A stretch of 64,000 nucleotides of DNA from positions 6,978,253 to 7,042,252 of the forward strand of contig CM063251.1 of the NCBI GenBank assembly GCA_032158295.1. Direction: 5' to 3'. The position numbers and the translations under genes are program-made. How positions within the stretch are numbered: position 1 is the stretch's first letter; every line of letters starts with the position of its first letter. The notes under the pieces are model-generated. The model made no database searches. It was not told the DNA's origin and saw only the letters and a list, made by a program, of their open reading frames with translations. Shown piece after piece: positions 36,701 through 48,700 of this stretch. The stretch comes from Pycnopodia helianthoides (taxonomy: Eukaryota; Echinodermata; Asteroidea; Forcipulatida; Asteriidae).

Positions 36701-39700
36701 ATAAAAGACAAAAGCCAGAAGAGAGAATAGCTTACGTTTGGTCCTCCAGGTCCAACAGCTCCTTGAGGTCCAGAATCACCACGGGAACCTTGTGCTCCAG
36801 TGGGTCCTGCCACACCCGTGGGTCCGTCTCCACCTTGTTCTCCCTGAAGAAGAAATACATACCATAAATAAATGTCTAAACTAATGTTTCATTTAGAGAG
36901 TTGTCTAGTAAAGATCAGAGGTTGAAGATCACCAAGAGCTTAAAGGAACATTACAGAATTGGTTTTTGATAACAAAACAGTTGCTGGCAGTGTAAGCACT
37001 TTATGTAATCCACCATATACATCAACTGACAAACCTGTAGAAGTTTGAGATCGATCGGCCATCTGGGTCACGAGAAAATAGTGAACAACCGATTACACAT
37101 TTGCATGAAATCATATAGATTCAACAAATGAATAAAATGCTCACTGAGCGATAAACTCAAATCGGAAAGTTAGTTTATTCATTTCTCATAAAATATGGCA
37201 TTTCAGACAGAAATATTTTAAGGGATGTCTTCTACTATCATCATCATTAGACCGTGTAAGTTTTAAATCTGTGATCAAAAGTATATTTTACAAGTTTTTT
37301 TCTTACCAATTCTGTAATGTTCCTTTTAATGTCAAAAAGTAAACCAGGACAGCAAAATGTGATTTAAAAAAAACACCCAACTTACAGAAGGTCCTCTGGC
37401 TCCAGCAGGTCCAGTAGATCCTCGTCTTCCGGCAGAACCCTGCAAAATAATAATTATGATAGCAATAATAATATAGAGCACATATCTACCAATAAGGTAC
37501 TCAAGGCGCTTGAACAAAGAGGAACATTTCAGACAGGTTTTTTGAATTCTGAGATCGATTTATGTAGCGTCTTATGTGGGTTTTGAGGTGCTGCGGCGCA
37601 TTCAGCAGCCATTGCTATAGCCACAAACAAATTAAGGACATTAATAAAAAAGATGTTGGTCTTTAAGGCAGGGGTATACTTTTGGTAATTGTCAAAGACC
37701 AGTATCCTCGCTTGGTGTATCCCAACATAAGCATAAAATTTAAGCTCAATTGATCTTGAAGTTGCAAGAAAATAACGAAACAAAACCACCCTTGTTGCAT
37801 ACATATAGAATTGCCTGCTTTCAGATGCCTGAGAACTGAAGCCTTTCTCAGATTCAAAGTTAGGGGAGAAAAATTACGTCTTTCTCTATAACAATTTTTT
37901 TTTAAGGGGGGGTCATTTCTTACACTGTTTTATATCATCAACAGCTCTCCACAGTGCTCTTTACGGTCTAAGTTGTTGTGGTCATTAACTTGTGGGGGCA
38001 ATTATCAAAAGTACACCCTGCCTTTAAATGAGATGATAAATTTTTGTGTCAGAAAATTGACTGAAACTTACGCTTAATCCCTTAGCTCCGGATAGTCCTG
38101 GGCCACCTCGCTCGCCTTGCAGTCCCTGTGAAGATAGAACCCCCAAAAAACATGCTCATTTGCTGAACTGACTTTTCAGTTTATCCAGATTAAAAAAAAA
38201 AAGGCTCAGCTCAAAGGCATGATCGATTGCTTTTAGAAGATTTCCTGAATGATGTCCGTGTGTAGTCTCCAAGTGAATGGTAACTCTGGACTTTTTGCGA
38301 TAACCACTTTTAATTTGGTTTTACCCTTACACCGATGTGTATTAAGCACTGCATACTCAGTACTTTCCCGAGCTCTATGAACAAAATCCACAGACAAATC
38401 ACTCGGGTGGGATTCAAACCCATGGGAGCTCATGAAACTTTCATCTTGGCAGAGAAAACCACAAGCAAGTGGGTGATATTTGAATGTAGTTGGCACACCG
38501 GCTTGTAAGGTGATACAAATTGCTGAAGGTACTGATGGGTAGGTTACATGAAGGATTTTGAGAACCATGGGTTGGGCAATAGGGGGAGCCGGTGTAGTGC
38601 TTGGAGGACTGGGGTAGTGTGATGGAATTTGCTAGAGCGTGTAAGGACACAGGCTGCAAGTGGCTTTGGTAAAACACAGTTCTCCTTCATTTCTCAATGA
38701 CAGAATGATATCATTACACAACACAGCGATGTGGCTTTGCTTTCATGAGTGTTTGGGCTGAGGATGTTGTAACTGTACAAAGTCCAATACTTCTCATGAA
38801 GCAATTAAAGCTATCAACGGATAAACAAATCGTCGCGTCGGAGCAACAACGCCAGACCTCAATTTTGCAACAATGTCGTGTCTCACACAAAAACTGCTCC
38901 TGGTATCTCGGCACCAACTGGTTTCGTGTGACTACATCTGGGTTATTTGAAGCAAGATACAAAAGTTTTACACCTTCAAACTTGTGTGTAATGTAAATGC
39001 TATTCTAAGTGATACAACGAATTTAGTTTTAAAAGTTCCTTACGTTGGGGCCTGATGGTCCTGGTTTTCCATCATTTCCTTGTGGGCCCTGTGTAGAAAA
39101 AAACAAACAAACAAAAACTTATTAATATATGATATTCATGGCAGAAAAAGACATCCAAATGGACCGAATCAGCTGGTGGTACAGGGTATTTAACCATGAA
39201 CTATACTGCCTTAAACTTGTATTATTTTTACCCTTTCGGTTTATACACCTTTATAAATATTGAGGAAGAAAAAGTTGCATATAGACGGACAATTTTTTTT
39301 TCTTTTAAACAAAGTTTGTTAAAAGTTATTCCTTTGAAAAAGTTCTAATGTCAAAATGTACTTGTTCATTCTGTTAAATTGTGTGGTCTATAAAAAAATA
39401 TATTTTTCAAACTTACGGCAGGTCCTGGCTTTCCGTCGTTTCCAGCACGTCCATCAGATCCGGGCAAACCCTGCAACATAAAACATTCAGCTTGTAGTTA
39501 AAAAAGAATTGTAACTAAAGACAACTGCCCTTTTTCAAGTTTCAAGTGCAAACTACCGTGATGCTAATTGCCAAGGGACAAAAGAAGTTTATACTATTAT
39601 CTCTCTGTCAGAATCAGTTCACATGGTAAAAAAATTCCACTTTTGTACAAAGGGGAAGTAATTGGCTAAGTGGAAAACATTAATTTTAGATGGAAGATTA

Positions 39701-42700
39701 GATGCAACAAGGGCAATGCCGATAAAAAAAAATTCCACTCCACTTTTGACAAAAAGGGGAAAAGGAAGAACAAGGAACCAAGTGGAAGACATTATTTTGG
39801 ACGGGGAGATGAGAAGAAACAACGGTAACGCCGGGGATAAAAATTCCACTTTTGACAAAAGGGGAAAAGGGAAGAATAAGAAGCCAAGTGGAGGACATTA
39901 ATTTAAGGTGGGGAGATAAGAAGCAACAACGGTAATAAACTTCATCCTTACTCTTGCTCCTGGGACTCCGGCGTCGCCTGTGCGTCCAGCGGCGCCCTGC
40001 ACACAAACAACAAGAAATTCTCCAAATCAAAGATCATCAAGATTTCTCAGGTTTTAATTTTCTTAAAGGCTGGTCTTAAAAAAAATAAAAAATAAAGGAG
40101 GCGTCAATGTTTTTTTTTTCTCAATATTATTCAGCATTTCTTAGTATAATATTTTCTGTTCTTTGCTTTTCTTCTTTCTACTCTCTCTATCATTGGGCCA
40201 ATGCAACTTATAGCAATACAATAACTCATGCTCACTTTAAAAAGACTAACTGGTTAACCAAATATGGGGTGAGAGAAAACTCAAATGGTCCTCATTGGGA
40301 TTTAAACCCAAGACCCCTGACACTCCGGGCAGATGCTCTACCAACTGAGCTATGAGGCACAGCGGTATACTCCCTCGGGTTTTCCCTAAGAACCACATTT
40401 TTCTCTTAACTGGTTAAGTATGTCCATCCATTGGTTAGCATTACAAGAAAGGTTTGGGAAACTAGTCCATTCATATCGCCGAGTCAAAGATGTTTTTCCA
40501 GTGAGAGAATTGACCAGACACACAAGTTTCTTTTAAACGCAAACTTGAGTGAATGTGAGATGAAATCTCAAGAGACTCACAGCATCACCCTTCTCTCCTG
40601 GGGCACCGATAGCTCCTTGTGGTCCAGCATTTCCCTGGTGGAAAAAAAAAAAAATGAATATCTCTCATTATATACAATGTACACAGTATTCGTATTTATA
40701 ATCTTGAAAGGGAACAATTCATAAAAAAAACTTGGCATCTTGAGGGGCATAATGCATCAGAAAACTAGCATCTTCAGGGGCAGAATTCATCAACAAAATT
40801 GCATCTTTCAAAGAAACAGCAAAAATGCACTCAAAATTATGTTCACTTATTCAGGTTTATTGTACAATGGTGCGAATGGACAGAGCCCACTGCCTCACCT
40901 AATGTTCTAGCAAGTATGCCCCGCTTATAGGATAAAGTTGCTCTGGAAACAATAAGGGGGCAGAAGGGAAAATTAGGAAGGTTTTTGTTAATCTCAGGGT
41001 CTCAGTTTATGTTTCCGCCTTGCTCTACAGTGTCAATAACTTCCCGAACTGATAGATAAATCTTCATGGCCGACTGCCTTCAGCCCTGCTCCACCCACAA
41101 AATGCTTACAGGCTGACTGCCTTCAGCCTGCCTTCACCCATAAATTGCTTACAGGCTGGCTGCCTTCAGCCCTCCTTCACCCACAAAATGCTTACAAGCT
41201 GACTGCCTTCAGCCCTGCTCCACCCACAAAATGCTTACAGGCTGACTGCCTTCAGCCCTGCTCCACCCACAAAATGCTTACCTGTAGGCCAATTGCTCCA
41301 GCCATTCCAGATTGTCCAGGTGCACCTACACCTCCCTATAATAAAGAATCAATGGATGAAAAAGACTGTCTCAGTACAGAAATGAAAGTGCATAACTTTT
41401 TCTGAATATTTTTCGAAGTGATATTAGAGAAGGGTTTTGATCTATAAATGCTAGTCTCAGGACATAACAAAGTTAAAAGCCTTTTTCCTCCTTAAAGGGA
41501 AGGGATATCGTTGGTAATTACTCCAAAAATTAATGACCATGAAAACTTACTTGGTAAGTAGCACTGCAGCTGTTGATTAATGTACAACATTTTGAGGAAC
41601 GGTTCCCTTCAAAGGAATGTGGTGTTAGAAAAAAGGGATTTTTTTAAAGTTTCAATCCGAGAAACGTTTCATGCATGAGTCGTTTCTCAGATTGTGTATT
41701 CCAATTATGGATTATTCTACCTGCGTGGGCATAACCGCTCCAGATTTTCAGCGATATCTCGAAAAGGCTACCACCTTTTTAGATGTTTTACATAAAATTA
41801 AAACAATCAAAGGGTTCTAAAAACCAAAGGTATATTTGACTTTAAGAGGAAAGCTTGAGCAAATAAATTTTGAGATCTGAAAATTGAAAACACCTCCTGT
41901 TTCGAAGTTAAACAGACTAAAAACATTTGACATCGAAATCTAAAACTTCTTAATAGTTAGAGTCAAACGCCTTTAATTAATAGTTATACTTACACGTGCC
42001 CCCATTGCTCCACGAGCACCATTTGGTCCAGTGGGACCATCGGGACCCTAGAAGGTGAGATAAAAACAAGAAACGGTAGAAGTTATTCCTCAAAAATATC
42101 GTGTTTTTTTTAAGTAACAAAAACAGAGATATGACAATCATCAAGAGAAAAATAGAACAATAAGCAGAACAAAGAAACTCACATCAGAGCCATCATCACC
42201 ATCTGGGCCGACCTCTCCTCGGACTCCAACAGATCCCTGGATTCAAAGCAAAAACAGAAAAACAGTGAGGGTGCATTGTTTGTTACTAGTGCACTGCCAC
42301 AATCATGGGTACACACTTTTTTCGTGTCCATGTTCATGAACAACAGTTTGAAACCAGTGATGTAACAGTTATTTCAATGTTGTTTGAAATTCATTAACCA
42401 GCGCTGTGTGAATGAAGAGTAGAAAGTACGTACTTGAGTTTGTCAAATACAAGATCTGCAAAGAGTTGCTCAATATTTATGCGTTGTTCATTTGGCGTCT
42501 TTTGTAACAAAAAAGTGTACCCATAATAGTGGCTGTGCACAGAAGCATAGGTTTGTTACTGTGCACTTATCCAGGTTGTCACCAGAACCTTGTGAAGGAA
42601 ATGAAAGTTTTGACTTACTCTTGCGCCACGAGCACCATCGCTTCCACGTGAACCTTGGAGTCCCTGGTATCCTTGAGCTCCGGCCTCACCGGCTACCCCA

Positions 42701-45700
42701 GCGGCACCACGGCTTCCCTGTGTAAAAAGAAAAAAAAACAGCCATATTCAGCATAACCAAGTTATACATGTTTGAAGAAAGTAAAAGCGCTCATAAAAAT
42801 AGCTCTCCTCTCAGCCATATTCAGCGTAACCGAGTTATAGTTGTTTGAAGAACGTACCGTAATTTTCCTGCGGATAAGACGCGCGGCGCATAAGGCGCTC
42901 ATAAAAGTGCTCTCCTATCCAAGTATCCGGCATTGTTTATTCTAACTATGGCTAGTCAGCTATCGTTCTCTTTCCACATCCCTTAACGATGTCATTATTT
43001 GTTTCATAATTTCCGTCTTTGTTCAACCTGTCTGTCCGTACTTTTTTGTTCCCGTTTACATTCTGTTTGTCTGTCTGTCAGGCATCTCACCACAAGCCCC
43101 GGCTTCTAGAAGATGCCGTCATACATATTAAATTTTCTGTCTTGTGAAAAAAGCATTTATGAATAATTCTTTAAATGCATTTTTTTAAAGTTATGGATTG
43201 TTTGTAAATTTTCACGAAATATGGAAATAAATGCGAGCTTGAATTGAAAAGTGCAAAACTTGAATGTCTAAAATCTTGTCCTAAATTATCTGGAAGAGCA
43301 ACTTACAGCTGAACCTCTTGCTCCCTGCATACCGGCACCACCGGCTGCTCCTGCGGCTCCCTGTACGTTAAAAAAAAAAAAAACATAGTCAAGACTTTAA
43401 GTTGTAAGATAATTGATAATAATAGATATTTGTTCAGAACTTTTTGATAAAGTGTCTCTTCTACTACCACTGTTGAATGGGCATCTTGAGCATTTCTATC
43501 TCATGCCTTTGGGAGTATGCATCACTGCCATTATGAGCACATAGGGTTGCGAATCAATCACATCAACAATTTGCACACATTTATACAATCTCACATGTGA
43601 CCATTTACTCTTTGGTGATGAGAAGCAATATGAAGCAAGAACACAAGTGCCGTGACCGGGATTCGAACCATCACTCCAGTGACCCAGTCATGAGAACTTG
43701 AGTCTGCATATCAGAGCTTGCCTCCACTAGGTAGACCACTTGACAAGGACACGCTTTCATCGACTAAATCAATGATAAAAGCTCATGAATCAAACAAGCT
43801 TACCAATCTGGGCCCAATTTCATAGAGCTGCTTAAGCACAAAAAGTAGCCAAGCACAACAAAATAACCCTTACCAGAATAAGGTTTATCAGCCAAATTAC
43901 CATGTCGCATGTACAATTGGCAACTGGTATCCTGCTGATTTCTGATTAAGCAGAAAAATTGTCTGCTTAAGCAGCTCTATGAAATTGGGCCCTGGAGATG
44001 AGAAATTGATCACACTCACCATGTCACCAGCTGCTCCAGTTTCTCCATCTTTGCCAGCAGATCCCTAAAATACGAGGAGAAACAATGGATACAATCAATT
44101 AAAGATGCCACGGCCGATTTGACCCATTTCAAGATTTAAATAGCCATTTTCAAGCCTTCATTTAACCCTCCCAATGTCAGTGACTCTTGGCAACATTTTC
44201 CAGTTGAGTTGACCAACCATTTGAAACCATTCGACTGTCAAGGTTGTGTACGGTGGCACAACTGTGCACAGAACTAACTGTGTACTGTGTACATGCATTC
44301 CCTCACGGTATCATATTGCAGGCTGGCATAGTTGATCTATCATTCAAAACCACAGTGAATGGTTTTGAACGGTCAGACAGCAAGAGGGTTAAGGTATTGC
44401 TTAAAAAATGATAAGGGGTAGTTAATTACAAACTATAAATTATTCATTAAGGAGATTTGGGCATTGTCTCACGTCTATCAGCCATGTACAAACAATTTTG
44501 CATGTTACTTGTATTTTGTGCATTGTCCAAAAGTTGTTGTTTTTTTTCATTTTGAAGCAGCATCATCTGTCAAAATTTGTTCGAGAAAAGAATTCTTTAA
44601 AAAAATGTCTTTCGACAAAATCAGTCCATGGCACTTTAACCAGTGACAACTAAACAAGAACCAGTCACTTGGATCAATTGAAGATAGGTTTTCCCACCAC
44701 GGTGAAAGTTGCGTTTAAATTTCAAGGTTGGATGAAAAGATGTGGAGGTTCGATGAAAAGATGTGGAAAGGTTTAACCTTTGGGGGAAGATTCATACCAA
44801 AAGCTCGTGAAAAAAAGAAATGAATATTTTTAAAAGTGGAACTTACAATTGCACCAGTCTGACCTGGGGCACCATCTGATCCGCTCTCACCACGGAGACC
44901 TTGGATTCCTGTCATACCACTTTCACCCTGTTCACCTCCTGCACCCTGGTGGTGGAAAAAAAAACCCAGAAAGAATCGTTGTCCTTCTGTCGACTACACA
45001 CAAATATATATAAAAATACACTGGGGACTCAAACAGTAATTCCTACAACACTTGGATGAGCTTGGTATACCATCTGCAAGCTTATTTAATCGAAAACAAT
45101 CATGGTAATAAAAAAAAAACCATGAGAAGTTTGTCTGTAAAGCTTGCATTGTCTGACATTGCATTGGAACTTAATTTAACAAATTAAAACTGCTTGAGGT
45201 GTTTCCAAAAGTAAAGGTTAGCATAAATTGATTGAAATATAATTATCACATAACATCAAATTATAATATAATTATCATAAACTACCAAATTATAAGAGCG
45301 TTAACACCTGGCTTAAACAGGCACATGTATATTTCTTTCAAAGAAAACAAACAAACAAAACAAACAAACAAAACAAACAAACAAACAAACAAACAGGTTA
45401 ATAAATAAACAACAACAATTTCAAACAAATGTCTTTGTATACCTTGAGACCTGGAGCTCCAATGGCTCCCATTATTCCTGAGGCTCCGACTGGTCCCTGC
45501 ATTTAAAGAAAAAAATCATTTTATGTTAATTATTTTACGGAAATATCAATCTACATCTCAAATAATTGTTTTGAAATGAATAATGGCAACAATCTAAAGT
45601 TGTAAAAAACTTGTGGTATACTTACATTGTTTCCGATATCACCATCATTGCCATCTTGACCTCTGGTTCCCTGTTAATTTAAATATATTATGCAAATTGA

Positions 45701-48700
45701 GTCAATTTGTATCAATACTCTCTTATTTACTGTAACACATACTTTATTTGTACTTACAAAAACAAAGTACACAAGTAACTGATTTCCAAAGTAAGTGGCC
45801 AATATCAACACATCTCTGGTGACTTAATGTAATGAACAAGATATTTAGTCTTGAGTTTTACCAACACAACGATGTGTGGCATGCATTGTATACTCGGTGT
45901 TTTCCCAAGTACCATGAAAAAAAATCCATGTGCATATTTACTCAAGTGGAGTTCGAACCCACCACCTTTGCCATCCTAGAGCAGAATTCCTACCACTAGA
46001 ACATTGAGCTTGCCCAGTAGCTAGACGCAGTTCGAATCAGATCTGCTAGCGGCGGGTTCCTTAACAGTCGTTTTTTAATAGAGGTTAAATTTGCATCGAG
46101 GAAAACAAATAGTATTTCGTTTTACCCATACACCATTTTGTGTAAAGCACTGTATACTCAGTATTTTCAGGCACAGGGAAAGGGCACCAAGTTATTCTTT
46201 CCTTGGTAAAGGGCACCCTATGAGGAAATTGTAAATTTCTATTGGAGCATTTCAAGGGCACCAAGGCAGTGACCAGGGGGCAATTGCCTCCGCTGCCTTC
46301 GTGAAGTATCAGGCCTGACTCAGGTGGGATTCAAACCCTGGTCCTTTACACCTTTTCAGTTCACCTACGTTATGAAAGGTTCATTTTCTCAAGTAATGTT
46401 TTGGGGGGAAAAATGATTTGTAAAGGGAAAACAAAAAACTACTTACAGAAACACCACGGGATCCACGCTCGCCTCTCTCTCCCTGAATGCCACGCTCTCC
46501 CTAGTGAACAAAAAAAAAATAATATTAATTAAACTGGACATCAAAAGTATTGTTCCTGTTTCAGTTGTTAATTAATGTGCAAGTGCATAATTAAACACAA
46601 TCCAGGCTTCTGTTTTACCTTTGGCTCCCAAGAGGGCATACATTTGTGTGTAATATTGCTTAAAATTGCTAATTTATAGACCAGCTTGAACGAAAACAGC
46701 AACAAACGATCTTTGCTGAAGAGGAGAACCTGTTTACCAACTGGTTTGCTTTTTTAAGCAATCAGTAAATCAAACTACATAAATTGTTTGAATGAATCAA
46801 AGAGCAAAACACATTTCTCTGTATCTATACTGGAAATATTCTACTTCAGTTATCGCGTTTATAGAAAGAAATTCAAAGGTTTGAATTTTCAGTTTAATTT
46901 CAGTTATTTAGTGAATTTTTTGAAGGAAAGAACAAGGTCGCAGCCACAAATAAATAAACAAACAACAATCTGTACTGGGCCGGTTTGCTATGAAATACAT
47001 GGGGTGAACAAAGAAAATTAACTAGAACAGGGACTTCAAGATTAACGTGCCGGCACTCTACCAACTGAGCTATCTAGCCCTAGTGTTGGCGGTCTCCCTA
47101 TGTTGTCAATACTTTACTGCAAGAAAAAAAAACAGTGAAGATTTTGGACAGTATATCTTACCCTGGCTCCTGAAGCTCCGGCAGCACCTGTGGCACCATT
47201 TTCTCCGCTTTCTCCGAGAGCACCGGTATCACCACGACCTCCCTTCTTGCCTCGACCACCCTAAACACACAAATAATTGTGTGAAACAATGAGAGCATGA
47301 AAGTCAAATGTACATCGATTCTTGATAGGTGTTTCTCTCTATTTTGTGGGGAGCGTGGCCTTGCCCAGATTGCTTTCCAGATTGCAGATTCCGAGGACCT
47401 TGTTTCAATTCAGCGCTTCTCGACCAAACTTGCAAAAACTTGCCAAATCTGGAACAAATACTTGTCAACTGTGAGGGCCAATGTCCCAGAGCTCTTTGTG
47501 AGTATTGTATTGTATTTCAAAAATGGTATCATCAGAGAAATATGGCAATTTTTGCGCTATTTGCGTATGTAGCCAGCGTCATGTTGACCTTTCACCCTTA
47601 AATAAGTGACTGTGCTGTCCTACTGCCTTTTCAGTATTCGTACTGTGTGCTGATGATTGGCGGATTAAAATTAATTCAAGTGCAGGAAATCTTTTCAATT
47701 TTTAGACGTCTTAGTGATTTTGCATGTAGTGTTTTGGGGAATGCTTTTCCTTTTTTAATTAAAGGTTGCTTTTTTCCCCATGTCTCTACAGAATTAAAAG
47801 AGCCATGACAAAAACCACTAATAAACACAATGTAAACAAAACTAAAACTAAAAAACAAGAAAAAACATACTGAAATTAGACAAAATTATTCAAATTGAAA
47901 TGACTAATCATATCAACCCTTAGAATTATTTGATGCAGTTTTTTTTCAGGTTGAGTTGGTTTGGGCTAAAATTATAAACCAAGATGACTTCTTTACTTCT
48001 ATTTTGTAGAATTATCTATAAATATCTGATGTGTTTCAAATACCTCAATTTCACAGAAAAGCCATCACGTTTTTTTTCCCTTCTATGCCAACCAAGTGCT
48101 ACCAAACTGAGTCTCTCTTTGCCAACAAGTAATATCCAAACTGAGGCTGGAGACAACCTGGCCCCTTTTTTGTCCATGAACATCTGCATTGCTTGACTAA
48201 TATTATATATATAGGAAACCAGACTTACTCTCCATCCCTTGTGTCCCTGGGGTCCTGGTCGGCCTGGGAATCCACTTGCACCCTGAGAAAGAGAAAAAAA
48301 CCATTGAGCCAATAAGTCCCACAAAGTCTGCAAATAACTTGAACAAAATTATCGACAGAGTGCTGCAAGTTGTTCCTCTCAAAATAATTGCTCCGATTTT
48401 GTTTTGTTTATCAAGCTTTGAGAGTGTATTCAATAGAGTCAAAATGTGTTTCTCATGAAAAAAGGGTTCTATGCCAATACTCCAAACTTGTTTTTATTGT
48501 AAACTCAGTTTGGATTAGAACCTATCAATATTCAAAACTTTCTTATTGTAAATTCAGTTTGGGTTAAAACCTGTCAATATTCAAAACTTCTTTTTATTGT
48601 AAACTCGGTTTGGGCGACACGCTTCCTTCTGAATACAAGCTTACCTTTGTTTTACAGTTTGAAATGCAATTGTTTTATGATTTTGAAATTCTAAAAAAAC

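Noticed and set aside
41104..41238. Alternative donors for exon 41282-41335
   Set aside because: The GTAAGC copies lack the CAG before the junction, and read-through meets TGA shortly after the true donor, so the exon is annotated with the 41281 donor only.
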